The notes below the pieces were generated by a model, which saw only the letters and a program-made list of their open reading frames with translations, did no database searches and was not told the origin of the DNA. Made by a program: the position numbers and the translations under genes. Below are positions 53,280-62,697 of a DNA stretch of 64,000 nucleotides, piece after piece. How positions within the stretch are numbered: position 1 is the first letter of the stretch; each line of letters starts with the position of its first letter. This DNA is from Bradyrhizobium sp. (lineage in GTDB: Bacteria > Pseudomonadota > Alphaproteobacteria > Rhizobiales > Xanthobacteraceae): positions 1-64,000 of the forward strand of contig NZ_SSMW01000110.1 of the NCBI RefSeq assembly GCF_004799405.1. The letters are read 5' to 3'.

Positions 53280-54086
53280 ATGGCGCAACCCCTGGACCTC
53301 GACGCTTACCTTGCGCGCATCAATTACTCCGGCCCCCGCACCGCGACCTACGATACCCTCGCCGCCATCCTGCGCGACCATAACGCCCACATCCCCTTCG
53401 AAAGCTTCGACGTCCTGCTCGGTCGCCCAATTCGCCTTGACCCCGAAAGTCTGCAAGCCAAGATCGTCACCGCCCGTCGTGGCGGCTATTGCTTCGAACA
53501 CGCAAGCCTGATGTATGCCGCACTTGGGGCGATCGGCTTTAACCCCGTGAGACACGCTTCCCGCGTCCTGCTTTTCGAACCGCGCCACGAAAGTGTGCGC
53601 CAGCACATGTTCCTCACGGTCACAACCGGCGGCACTACCTACGTCGTCGATCCTGGCTTCGGCCCCTTCGCCTGCCCCCAACCTATCCCGATCGACGGCA
53701 CTCCAATCCCGACCGGCGCCCCCACGCACCGCCTCGTCCGCGAAGGCAATGATTGGTTCCTCTACGTCGCCCGTGACGGCGAAGAGATCCAGGGCTGGGT
53801 GTCGACCATGGAAGAGGAACATCCCGTCGATTTCGAGATGATGAACCACTACATCGCTACCCATCCGGCCTCCTTCTTCACCCACAACATCCTCGCCAGC
53901 GCCGCAACCAGGGAGGGCCGTGTTAACGTCATGAACCAAGGCGTCCACGTGATCCGCAATGGTGTCGCCGAGGCCACGCAGTTGGAGGATCGCAAAGCCC
54001 TGCGTTCGCTTGTCGCACAGCACTTCGGCTTCGATCTGCCTCAACTCGAGACGATGCGCGTGGATGGCGTGCCTGGCTGGCAGTAA
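53280..54086 (+). CDS. nat: Arylamine N-acetyltransferase
   Basis: 268 residues from ATG 53280, behind AGGAG. Catalytic triad residues: Cys71 in RRGGYCFEHA, His about 109 (VRQHMFL), Asp about 124 (YVVDPGFG). It transfers acetyl from acetyl-CoA to arylamines or hydrazines; in bacteria it also feeds cofactor-like or xenobiotic handling. The gene stands alone. Confidence 0.93.
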   Translation: MAQPLDLDAYLARINYSGPRTATYDTLAAILRDHNAHIPFESFDVLLGRPIRLDPESLQAKIVTARRGGYCFEHASLMYAALGAIGFNPVRHASRVLLFEPRHESVRQHMFLTVTTGGTTYVVDPGFGPFACPQPIPIDGTPIPTGAPTHRLVREGNDWFLYVARDGEEIQGWVSTMEEEHPVDFEMMNHYIATHPASFFTHNILASAATREGRVNVMNQGVHVIRNGVAEATQLEDRKALRSLVAQHFGFDLPQLETMRVDGVPGWQ

Positions 54087-54184
54087 AGGCAAATCGCCAT
54101 GAAGAACGGCGCGCCCACATTCCACATGGCGTAATTTAAGATCAGGGTGAGCGCCCGTCCTTCGATGAGCAGGGTTGATTTCGA

Positions 54185-54418
54185 ATGCCAACCTATTTCC
54201 TGCTTTTGATGCTTGCGGTTTTCTGCCTCGGACTTGGCGTTGCGTATATTGCCAGTCCCCGATTTGCCGTCTGGATGGTTACCAAGGATCGCAGGGGACA
54301 GATGTGGGTCCGTATTTTGGGACAGGAGCGGGCCATTTTCGCGATACGTAATATTTTCAGCCTGTTCTTCACCGGAGCTGGAATCGTGCTGCTCTATTTT
54401 TCCTACCAGAATTACTAG
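54185..54418 (+). CDS. Small two-helix membrane protein
   Basis: 77 residues; helices at ~4-24 (YFLLLMLAVFCLGLGVAYIA) and ~58-74 (FSLFFTGAGIVLLYF) flank a hydrophilic part. No family recognised. It has no visible operon partner. Confidence 0.6.
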   Translation: MPTYFLLLMLAVFCLGLGVAYIASPRFAVWMVTKDRRGQMWVRILGQERAIFAIRNIFSLFFTGAGIVLLYFSYQNY

Positions 54419-54644
54419 CATCGCATTCCGAACCGTGGATCCCCGATCCTTCCCAGGGCAAAGGCTCGCGCCGTCAGGACCGCGTTTGACCCGGAACGGA
54501 CCTTCCATCCGGTGAGTACCTTCAGAGGTGAAAGCGGTTCGGTAAAGGGCATATGTTCGTGCAAGAGCGCGATCTTGGTCCTTGCTCAAACCTGTTCGAA
54601 ACGTGAGAATGTTCTTTACCTGTGGTTCGATGGCGAGAGCAGCT

Positions 54645-55112
54645 ATGAAACATGGATTGTGGAGGAAGTGGACTGTCGATAAGCCGGCGGCTTTCGGCGA
54701 TTGGCTTTGGGATGTTTTCGTCGTGCAGCTTGCGGCGGCTTTGGACCGAGTGACACTGAGGGAAGTCATCGCCTTCATCCCCGTAGTGATTCTTGTCTTT
54801 GCTTACTTGCACAGGATACCTATCCCTCCCGAGCTGATGCTGGTGGGCGATTTGCTGGCCTACATTGACGTTTTTGCGATGGTATTCCTGCTCAGCATGA
54901 TCGGACGGGTGGGAGTGGTACTGTACGTTTTGAAAAGGACGGTCGAGTTGGCAATCAGTTGCGTCAGCGGCGCTCTGACCAGCCTGCGGCGTTTGGATTT
55001 CCGTCATCGCCGCGCGAATAGCGAGAGTCGCAGAAAGCGAGGTTCCAGCCAGGCAAAGGAAAGCGACGGCGACTACGTGCCTGTCGGGGCGTTCGGCTTA
55101 TCGCCTGCATGA
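54645..55112 (+). CDS. Membrane protein of unknown function
   Basis: 155 residues from ATG 54645, with GAGAG upstream; ATG 54609 is an alternative. Two or three helices (VIAFIPVVILVFAYLH; LAYIDVFAMVFLLSMIGR) and a Ser/Arg-rich polar C-terminus (RRANSESRRKRGSSQAKES). Function unknown. Confidence 0.6.
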   Translation: MKHGLWRKWTVDKPAAFGDWLWDVFVVQLAAALDRVTLREVIAFIPVVILVFAYLHRIPIPPELMLVGDLLAYIDVFAMVFLLSMIGRVGVVLYVLKRTVELAISCVSGALTSLRRLDFRHRRANSESRRKRGSSQAKESDGDYVPVGAFGLSPA

Positions 55113-55330
55113 TTGCACGCCCTCTCGCCCGGACTGACGGCGGCTCCCGGCGTCTTCCGGATGTCGAGCTTGGACACTAGACCGCGACATGATGATCCCT
55201 GGGGACTGGCGCCGGCGGCAGTTATCGTCGCGGTGCAAATGTCCGTTACTGGCAGCGCGGACATGGCGATCAAGGAGAGCCATGACGATGGTCGCAGGGC
55301 GGAAGGAATGATGCGAGCAAAGGAGGACGC

Positions 55331-57010
55331 GTGAACATTCTTGGAATCAATTCCGTGTATCACGACTCGGCCGCGGCACTGCTCGTCGACGGCAAGCTCG
55401 TCGTCGCCGTCGAGGAAGAGCGGTTCAATCGCATCAAGTACGGCAAGCTGCCCGATGTCGACAACCCGCATCAATTCCCCGAACAGGCGATCCGCTTCTG
55501 CCTGAATTATGCCGGGCTCACCGCCCGCGATATCGATCACGTGGCATATTCGTTCGACCCGCAACTGCGCCGAAAGCGATTTCGCCCGCAGTGGTGGGCG
55601 GATCCGCGGTTCGAGGAGGTCTTCCTGCTGCGGCTCGGCCAGGTGCGCGGCGTCGCCGACGATGTTCTTGGACGCCGGCTTGGGCAACGATTTCATTTCG
55701 TCCCCCACCATCTGGCCCATGCCGCCTCGGCCTATTTCCCGTCAGGCTTCGATGGCGCGGCCATCCTCGTCATCGATGGCATCGGCGAGGCCGCCGGCAC
55801 GACGCTGTGGAAGGGAATCGAGGGGCGCATCGAGCCGGTCGAGACATTCGACTATCCACATTCGCTTGGCTTTGTATGGGAGATCGTCTGCAACTATATC
55901 GGCTTTTCGACCTACGACGCCTCGAAGGTCATGGGCCTCGCCGCCTACGGCAATCCCGAGGTCTTCCATCGCGCATTCCAGTCGATCGTGCAGGTCGGCA
56001 AGGATAAATATGCCGTGGACCCGGAGGCGATCGGCTTTCAATCGGCCAAGTCGAGCCGGATAGAGAGCTTGCTCGGTCCGCCTTGGGAGCCGGGTACGGG
56101 AATGCTGCCGCGACATGCCGATATCGCGGCGGCCCTCCAGGAGGCCACCAATGCGGCGGTGCTGGCGATGGTCCGGCGCCTCAAGCGCAAGGTGCCGCTC
56201 GACAAACTGTGCTTTGCCGGCGGCGTCGCGCTCAATTGCGTGACCAATGACCTGATCCGGAAATCCGGCGATTTTTCCGATGTGTTCATACCCACCGCGC
56301 CGCACGATGCAGGCACCGCTGTTGGAGCCGCCTTTGCCGTGCATTGCGCCAAGCAGAAATCCCGCCCCGGGCGCGGCAGCTCCACGCCCTATCTGGGTCC
56401 CGCGTTCAACCGGCGCGAAATCCTGGCGGCGGTCGAGTCGGCCGGTCTGAAGCCCCGGCGCAGCAAGTCCCCGGCGCGCGACGCCGCCGACATGGTGGCG
56501 GACGGCAAGATCGTCGCCTGGTTTCAGGGGCGCATGGAGTTCGGGCCGCGCGCGCTGGGCAACCGGTCGCTGCTCGCCGATCCGCGCCGCCCGGACATGC
56601 GCAACATCCTCAATCAAATGGTCAAGCACCGCGAGGACTTCCGCCCCTTCGCACCGAGCGTGCTGGCCGAACACGCCGACGAATGGTTCGAGGTCGGCGC
56701 CCACACCAGGAGTCACGAATTCATGCTGTTTGCATGTCCGGTCAGGCCCGAGCAGCGCAATCGCATCCCCGCCGTCCTGCACCGCGACGGCAGCGCCCGG
56801 GTGCAGCTGGTGCGGCGCGAATCAAATCCGCGCTTTCACGAGCTGATATCCTGCTTCTTTGCGCGAACCGGCGTGCCGCTCGTCATCAACACGTCCTTCA
56901 ACGACAGCGAGCCGATCGTGTGCACACCGACCGACGCGATCGTCACGTTCCGCAAGTCGGGCATCGATGCGCTGTTCATGGACGATGTCTGTCTGACCGC
57001 GCGGAAATGA
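55331..57010 (+). CDS. Carbamoyltransferase, NodU/CmcH family
   Basis: 559 residues from GTG 55331 with a strong AAAGGAGGA site. N-terminal Hsp70/ASKHA-like half (ILGINSVYHDSAAALLVDGK, EEERFNRIKYG, HHLAHAASAYFPSG, GVALNCVTNDLI) and C-terminal YrdC-like half (MEFGPRALGNRSLLADPR, NTSFNDSEPIV). It transfers carbamoyl from carbamoyl phosphate to an oxygen or sugar of a secondary metabolite or Nod-factor-like glycan. A methyltransferase-like gene follows 53 nt later. Confidence 0.92.
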   Translation: MNILGINSVYHDSAAALLVDGKLVVAVEEERFNRIKYGKLPDVDNPHQFPEQAIRFCLNYAGLTARDIDHVAYSFDPQLRRKRFRPQWWADPRFEEVFLLRLGQVRGVADDVLGRRLGQRFHFVPHHLAHAASAYFPSGFDGAAILVIDGIGEAAGTTLWKGIEGRIEPVETFDYPHSLGFVWEIVCNYIGFSTYDASKVMGLAAYGNPEVFHRAFQSIVQVGKDKYAVDPEAIGFQSAKSSRIESLLGPPWEPGTGMLPRHADIAAALQEATNAAVLAMVRRLKRKVPLDKLCFAGGVALNCVTNDLIRKSGDFSDVFIPTAPHDAGTAVGAAFAVHCAKQKSRPGRGSSTPYLGPAFNRREILAAVESAGLKPRRSKSPARDAADMVADGKIVAWFQGRMEFGPRALGNRSLLADPRRPDMRNILNQMVKHREDFRPFAPSVLAEHADEWFEVGAHTRSHEFMLFACPVRPEQRNRIPAVLHRDGSARVQLVRRESNPRFHELISCFFARTGVPLVINTSFNDSEPIVCTPTDAIVTFRKSGIDALFMDDVCLTARK

Positions 57011-57062
57011 ATCCGCGGTCTCGATGTTGCTCCCGGGGAAGTTGCAGGTGTAGCTTCAGGGC

Positions 57063-57659
57063 ATGGCGGAAATCGTTCTTTTTGGCGAAACGCGGCCGGA
57101 CGATTGTTACGGGTCCGACTATCTTTCCGAATTGCGACGCATCCTGCTGAGATACGTCAAGCCACGAACGCGGGCCTATCTGGAATGGGGCGTCGGCCTC
57201 AGCACGATGGCAATCCTGCAGTGGCGAAAAGAATTGTCGCTCGACCGTTTCTTTTCCCTCGACGACAACAAGCCCTACATGGCCGAGTTGTTGCCGCAGC
57301 TTCCGGACTGGAGCGGCTTCCGGCCTTTCACCATCGATTTGCGCGGAACCGCCGAAAGTGACCGCGACGCGGGTTTGAACTACTCGACGCTTCCGCTCAG
57401 TTTCGGAACGAAATTCGATTTCATCTTCATCGACGGCCGGCGAAGAATGGAATGTGCGTTCGTGGCGTCCTTGCTGTGCCACCGACACACCATCGTGGTG
57501 CTGCACGATTACCGCCGCACCCGCTATCAGCCGATACTGACCCTTTTCAAGATCGTGGAAGACGGTCCCCAATTTCGCGTGATGCGGCTGCGAAACAATC
57601 TGCTGATCCCGAACCGGCTTCGCAATCTTCCGCGGAGATTGATGGATCCCGCTGCCTGA
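57063..57659 (+). CDS. Methyltransferase-like protein of unknown substrate
   Basis: 198 residues. EWGVGLSTMAIL and FIFIDGRRRMECAFVA resemble a SAM-binding class I fold, with a VVLHDYRRTRY block at the C-terminal part. A carbamoyltransferase lies 53 nt upstream, so both may decorate the same metabolite. The catalytic assignment is weak. Confidence 0.5.
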   Translation: MAEIVLFGETRPDDCYGSDYLSELRRILLRYVKPRTRAYLEWGVGLSTMAILQWRKELSLDRFFSLDDNKPYMAELLPQLPDWSGFRPFTIDLRGTAESDRDAGLNYSTLPLSFGTKFDFIFIDGRRRMECAFVASLLCHRHTIVVLHDYRRTRYQPILTLFKIVEDGPQFRVMRLRNNLLIPNRLRNLPRRLMDPAA

Positions 57660-57738
57660 TGTCGGACGCCTGGCGCGGCGGCCTTCGCTTCGACTCACGG
57701 GATATTCACAGGACGGATGCAGGAAAGGCCGGTTTTAT

Positions 57739-57815
57739 TGGTACAGTTGGGTGGGCTCGAACCACCGACCTCCTGTTCCACAGACAGGCGCTCTAACCAA
57801 CTGAGCTACAACTGC
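57739..57815 (-). tRNA. tRNA-His (anticodon GTG)
   Basis: Minus-strand cloverleaf of 76 nt plus an extra D-loop base, with CCA encoded: acceptor GCAGTTG / CAACTGT, D-arm TAGCTCAGTTGGTTAGAGC, anticodon loop CTGTGGA (GTG), T-arm GGTTCGAGCC. Position -1 is T, not G, and the discriminator is A73 with a G1-U72 pair. This fits the known alphaproteobacterial loss of the universal G-1 of tRNA-His. Confidence 0.92.
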
Positions 57816-57926
57816 ATCCTTGTCGGCCCCGAAAAAGGGTCGCCGATCGGGGCGGAAACTAGGTGCAACGCCTGTCTTTGGCAAGGCCGGGAAACGTCCC
57901 TGCGAATGCAATGACAACGCGCAAAC

Positions 57927-57956
57927 AAAAGCCCGGGCTGACCGCCCGGGCTTTTT
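57927..57956 (-). terminator. Bidirectional terminator of the phasin gene
   Basis: Perfect stem AAAAGCCCGGGC / GCCCGGGCTTTT with a TGACC loop. T-run present on both strands; the phasin stop at 57977 is about 20 nt upstream on the minus strand. Confidence 0.85.
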
Positions 57957-57976
57957 TGAACGGGAACGGTGCGCGA

Positions 57977-58411
57977 TCAGGCGGCGGGCTTGAACAACTT
58001 CGACGCGTTGGCCTTGATCGGCTCGACCGTCTCGGTCGCGACCTTCTGGCTCAGTTCGGCGAGTTCCTTGGTGTTGGCGGTGAACGCCTCGAACTGCTTC
58101 TTGGCATGCGAGCTCCACAGCTCGATTGCTTCCGAGGGCGATTTCACGCCGATCAGCGCCTGCGCGAAGTCGAGAGTAGCAGTGGTGTTGGATTTCATGA
58201 ATTCCATCAGCTTGGCGGAGAATTCGCTGGCGCCCTTGCTGGCGCTGGAGAACACCGCTTCGATGGTGCCGTTATGGGTCTCGGCGACGTCCTTGAACTT
58301 GGCGTAGTTGTCGCGGGCCTGCGAAACGCCCTTCTCGGCGAACGCGCGCATCTGTTCGGGGACTTCAAACGGGATGACGGAAGCGGAGAACGGATCGTTG
58401 GGATTTGCCAT
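57977..58411 (-). CDS. Phasin (polyhydroxyalkanoate granule-associated protein)
   Basis: 144 residues with the phasin_2 pattern: FEVPEQMRAFAEKGVSQARDNYAK, ATLDFAQALIGVKSP, and Ala/Lys-rich amphipathic helices. Phasins coat PHB granules and control their number and size. A PhaR-like site is predicted upstream. A second phasin gene lies 295 nt away. Confidence 0.9.
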   Translation of the reverse strand: MANPNDPFSASVIPFEVPEQMRAFAEKGVSQARDNYAKFKDVAETHNGTIEAVFSSASKGASEFSAKLMEFMKSNTTATLDFAQALIGVKSPSEAIELWSSHAKKQFEAFTANTKELAELSQKVATETVEPIKANASKLFKPAA

Positions 58412-58575
58412 GGCATGCGTCCTTCAATGGGGTGAAACAAAGCTAACCCCTGCGAACGCTCGGCGGCCAAACTTGCCGGGGGCAAAAAGGGCCGGAGGAA
58501 ATGTCGACCAGTCACGCAGAGGGAGTGCCCTTCGTCGGGCAACCGAGACGTAATACCCCTATCATGTCAATTTTG

Positions 58576-58584
58576 TGCAATGCA
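58576..58584. promoter_or_regulatory. Possible PhaR operator (TGC-N3-GCA)
   Basis: TGCAATGCA, 165 nt upstream of the phasin start. It matches the TGC-N3-GCA pattern bound by PhaR-type repressors of phasin genes. Single short site, so tentative. Confidence 0.35.
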
Positions 58585-58706
58585 ACGAAATTTAAGGTGC
58601 GATGCCACATTTCTGCCCTGGCGCGCCCCATCTAAGGCAAGGCGAAGCCTTGGGTCCAAGTGGGCCGAAATCCCTCCCCGTTGCAGCTCAAGGTCTCTGA
58701 AACGCC

Positions 58707-59090
58707 TCAGCTTTTCGGCTTGGCCGCATCCATCGCCGCGCGGCTGACGGCCTGGCCCATTTCACTCGCCTGCTCGGCCAGCGACCGCATCTGGGCCTGA
58801 ATAAATTCGCTATGGAGCCGCATCACTTCGGTCAGGTCCTTGGCCTTCAGCAACGCCTGGGCAAAATCCAGCGACGACTGCACGTTCTTTTCGGCATAGG
58901 AAATCGCCTTGGCGCCGATGTCCTTGGCGCCGGCGCGCACTGTGGCACCCCGCTCCTCGATCGATCCGGCGGTCTGCTGCGCGCTGGCGACGAATTTCTC
59001 GAAGGTCTGGCGGGCCTGATCGAGGCTCGCCTCGGCCATCGATCGTATTTCCTTTGGAATCTCGAAACGGTTACGTCCATCCTCAGTCAT
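58707..59090 (-). CDS. Phasin (second copy)
   Basis: 127 residues from ATG 59090 with AGGAGT upstream. FEIPKEIRSMAEASLDQARQTFEK and SSLDFAQALLKAKDLTEVMRLH match the phasin_2 family and the paralogue 57977-58411, though clearly divergent. Probably acts on the same granules. Confidence 0.88.
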   Translation of the reverse strand: MTEDGRNRFEIPKEIRSMAEASLDQARQTFEKFVASAQQTAGSIEERGATVRAGAKDIGAKAISYAEKNVQSSLDFAQALLKAKDLTEVMRLHSEFIQAQMRSLAEQASEMGQAVSRAAMDAAKPKS

Positions 59091-59376
59091 GGTCCCACTC
59101 CTGTTTAAGTTGGCGGCGCCCCCCATCGGTTCCCCATCGTGACCGATGGATCGGCTTTTGCAACGGTCCAACTGAAACAACTCAACGCGATGACCCAAAC
59201 CAGGGTTCAGACGGGTTAAGGTTATCGCCGCATTGAAGGTTTCCGCGACCGGCAGGCCGTGGACCTGAACTCCCGCGCGGGCGATACTAACGGTTCGTTA
59301 AGGCTGTTGCCGCCTGGCCGTCGCGTTGCGGCGCCCTTGATGCGCGCGGCCAAACCCATTGGTCACGTCATCCACC

Positions 59377-62300
59377 ATGAATCATGCGGAATTCCAGTTG
59401 CAGGGCGTCAGCGATCCGCGACTGGCGGTGCACGCGACGAGTGCCTTGCCGGCATGGCTGTGGTCGAGCGACGGCACGCGGATTCTGTGGGCCAACCCGG
59501 TCGGCGCCGGGCTGTTCGGCGCCGCCAATGGCGCTGCACTGGCCGAGCAGACCTTCGGACCGGCCGATCAACATCGGCGACAGGTGGCGCAACTCGCAGG
59601 CCGGCTGCCGTCAAGCGGCGCGATCCGGCTGGAGCGAATGCGCGGCTTTGGCGCGACCCTCGGCACCCTCGTCACCTGCGGCTGCGCGCGGCTGGATTTT
59701 GCCGATGGCAGCCACGGCATCCTGGTGGCGGCCGCCGAAGCCGCCGGGCGCGCGATGCCGCTGGCTGAGCGGCTGCAACGGCTGGTCGAAGGGATCGATG
59801 GGCCGGTTGCGGCCTTTGCGCGCGACGGCCAGTTGGTCGGCGCCAGCGACGCCGCGCGATCGCTGCCCGGTTTTGCCAACCTTGCCGAAGCAGGCCTTGG
59901 CGAGGCAGGCCTTGGCGAGGCGCGCAGCGACGCGCTGAAGCAGGGCCGCGCCGAGACCCCGATCGGCATCGGTCACATGGTGCTGCAGCGTGTCGGCCGC
60001 GGCGCGGATGTCGGCCTCGTGGCGCTGTTTGCGCCGGGCGCAACCTCAGCCGGACATCTCCGGCATATCGCACCGCCATTGCCGGTGGCCGCAGCGGTCG
60101 AACCGGTAGAGCCGCCGACCGCGACGATCCCCGATTACGAACAGCCCGCCACGACCGGCGAAGCCCCGGCCGAATTCGCGTTGATCGACGAATTCGCGGA
60201 ATCACAGGTTGCGGCAGCCGTCGAACCCGTTGCCGAAGCCAGCGCCCCCGACCAGCCGCATGAACCCTCGCCCTATGTCGAAGCGGTCGCCGATGAACCG
60301 GCCGCCGAGCCCGCCCCGCGCCGGCAGCCGCTGCGCTTCACATGGCAGATGGATGCCGAGGGCCGCTTCTCGCTCGGCTCCGACGAATTCAGCCACCTGA
60401 TCGGCGAACGCACCGCCGCAGGCTTTGGCCGGTTGTGGAGCGACATCGCCGAAGCATTCGGCCTCGATCCCGATGGCCGCGTCGTCAAGGCGATCGCCAC
60501 GCGGGAGACCTGGAGCGGCATCATCTTGAACTGGCCCGTCGACGGCGGCGCCCGGTTGCCGGTGGAATTGTCCGGGTTGCCGGTGTTCGATCGCGCGCGC
60601 CATTTCAGCGGCTATCGCGGCTTCGGCGTTTGCCGCGATCTCGACGCGCTGACGCGGCTTGAAGCAGCGCGCCGCGATGAATCCCTCCTGGCCGGCACGC
60701 CTGCCACAGACCGGCCAGCCGAAACCCAAACTCCTGCCTCGATTGCTTCCGAGACTTCACAACAAACCGATGTGGAAACGCCCGTGGAAACCCCCAACGA
60801 AATGCTGAACGTCCTGCCGTTTCGACCGATCGGCGAACCGAAATCGCCGGTCCTGACGCCGGTTGAAAACAGCGCCTTCAACGAACTCGCCCGGCAATTG
60901 TCGGCGCGGCTCGACACCGACGACGGCGCGCCCGCCACGCCTGAAACAGCCGCGGCTCCCGAAGCTGTCGTTGGTCCGCCGGCCACGGCCGACATGACCG
61001 AACCCGTGAGCGAACAACCGGAATGGCTGGCGCCCCCGGAGCCGCCGGCGCGCGGCGAAACCGGGCGCGACAAGATGCTGCTCGATCTTGTTCCCGTCGG
61101 CGTGCTGATCTACCGGCTCGACCGGCTGCTCTACGCCAACCGCGCCTTTCTCGACCGCATGGGGTATCAGACCCTGTATGCGCTGGAAGAAGCCGGCGGC
61201 CTCGACGCTCTCTATGTCGAACCCGGCGTATCGAGCGCCAGCAGCACTTCGACTACCGGCACGCCGGTGACGATCTCTGCGAGCCAATCCCCGTCGCAAC
61301 ACGCGCCGTCGTCGGCGACCGAAGCGCATCTGTTCACGATTTCATGGGACCAGGATTCGGCACTGGCGCTGATTTTCTCGGGCGCCCAAACCGGCAGCGT
61401 CGCCGCCGCCCTCACCGGCACGGCTCCCGTCGCAGCGCCCCCGGAAGCCGGTCACGCCGCTGCCGAGGAACTCGGCGCCATCCTCGACACCACGGCCGAA
61501 GGCGTCATGATGTTCGACGCCGAGGGCAACATCAATTCGTGCAATCGCAGCGCCGAGGCGCTGTTCGGCTATGACGGTCCCGAGCTTGTGCAACGCAATC
61601 TCGCCGAGCTGTTCGCGCCGGAAAGCCAGCGCGCGGTCAGGGATTATCTGCAAAGCACCGGGGACGCCGCCGCCGCCAGCCTGCTCGATCACGGACGCGA
61701 GGTGCTGGGCCGCGTCCATGGCGGCGGTCTCATCCCGCTGTCGATGACGATGGGACGGACGCAAGCCGACAGCCCGAATTTCTTCGCGGTGTTCCGCGAC
61801 CTGTCGCAAAGCAAAAAGAGCGAGAGCGAGTTGCAGCAGGCGCGGCGGCTGACCGATCGCGCGGCCAGCGCCAAGGCCGACATGCTGGCGCGGATCAGCC
61901 ATGAGGTCCGCATGCCGCTCAACGCCATCATCGGCTTTGCCGAGGTGATGATCGGCGAGCGGTTCGGCAAGCTCGGCAACGAGCGTTACGTCGAATACAT
62001 GAAGGACATCCGCGCATCCGGCGAGCGCGTGATCGCCATCGTCAACGACCTGCTCGACCTGTCGCGGATCGAGACCGGCAAGCTCGACCTCACCTTCGCC
62101 AACCAGAACCTCAATGACCTGGTCGAGCAATGCGTCGCCGTGATGCAGCCGCAGGCCAATCGCGAACGCATCATCATCCGCACCTCGCTGGCGCATATGC
62201 TGCCGCCGGTGGTCGCCGACGTCCGCGCCCTGCGCCAGATCATCCTGAACCTGATCGGCAGCTCGATTCATCTCGCCAATGCCGGCGGCCAGGTCATCGT

Positions 62301-62565
62301 CTCCACCGCGCTGTCGGATTTCGGCGAAGTGGTGTTGCGAGTCCGCGATACCGGCCACGGGCTCAACGACGACGAGGTCGCCGCCGCGCTGGAGCCGTTC
62401 CGCACCCCGGCGCCGTCGGACCAGGCCTCCGACGGTTCCGGCGTCAGCCTGTCGCTGACCAAGGCGCTGGTCGAAGCCAACCGCGCCAAATTCGCGATCA
62501 AGACCGGCGCGCATTCCGGCACGCTGGTCGAGGTGGTGTTCACCCATGCGATCGCCAACGCCTGA
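59377..62565 (+). CDS. PdhS-like cell-cycle histidine kinase with atypical ATP site
   Basis: 1062 residues from ATG 59377. A long Ala/Pro/Glu-rich N-terminal half is followed by a PAS domain (GAILDTTAEGVMMFDAEGN) and HisKA H-box ISHEVRMPLNAIIGFAEVM (His ~843), typical of PdhS/DivJ/PleC kinases of the CtrA network. The ATP domain deviates: the N-box reads NLIGSSIHLA where Asn is expected, and the G2 motif is GSGVSLSL instead of GTGLGL; G1 DTGHGLND is present. It could be a pseudokinase or phosphatase-biased. Localises to a pole in relatives. Confidence 0.85.
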   Translation: MNHAEFQLQGVSDPRLAVHATSALPAWLWSSDGTRILWANPVGAGLFGAANGAALAEQTFGPADQHRRQVAQLAGRLPSSGAIRLERMRGFGATLGTLVTCGCARLDFADGSHGILVAAAEAAGRAMPLAERLQRLVEGIDGPVAAFARDGQLVGASDAARSLPGFANLAEAGLGEAGLGEARSDALKQGRAETPIGIGHMVLQRVGRGADVGLVALFAPGATSAGHLRHIAPPLPVAAAVEPVEPPTATIPDYEQPATTGEAPAEFALIDEFAESQVAAAVEPVAEASAPDQPHEPSPYVEAVADEPAAEPAPRRQPLRFTWQMDAEGRFSLGSDEFSHLIGERTAAGFGRLWSDIAEAFGLDPDGRVVKAIATRETWSGIILNWPVDGGARLPVELSGLPVFDRARHFSGYRGFGVCRDLDALTRLEAARRDESLLAGTPATDRPAETQTPASIASETSQQTDVETPVETPNEMLNVLPFRPIGEPKSPVLTPVENSAFNELARQLSARLDTDDGAPATPETAAAPEAVVGPPATADMTEPVSEQPEWLAPPEPPARGETGRDKMLLDLVPVGVLIYRLDRLLYANRAFLDRMGYQTLYALEEAGGLDALYVEPGVSSASSTSTTGTPVTISASQSPSQHAPSSATEAHLFTISWDQDSALALIFSGAQTGSVAAALTGTAPVAAPPEAGHAAAEELGAILDTTAEGVMMFDAEGNINSCNRSAEALFGYDGPELVQRNLAELFAPESQRAVRDYLQSTGDAAAASLLDHGREVLGRVHGGGLIPLSMTMGRTQADSPNFFAVFRDLSQSKKSESELQQARRLTDRAASAKADMLARISHEVRMPLNAIIGFAEVMIGERFGKLGNERYVEYMKDIRASGERVIAIVNDLLDLSRIETGKLDLTFANQNLNDLVEQCVAVMQPQANRERIIIRTSLAHMLPPVVADVRALRQIILNLIGSSIHLANAGGQVIVSTALSDFGEVVLRVRDTGHGLNDDEVAAALEPFRTPAPSDQASDGSGVSLSLTKALVEANRAKFAIKTGAHSGTLVEVVFTHAIANA

Positions 62566-62697
62566 TTTCGCGCGCCCACCCGCCCGTGCGGGAATCTGTC
62601 GCGCTTGATCGGTCCCATCGGATATGGATATTGCCGCGGCATTGAATACAAGTGCCGAGAGATCGCGCAATTTTGATTCCGAACGGATCTTTTGAGC

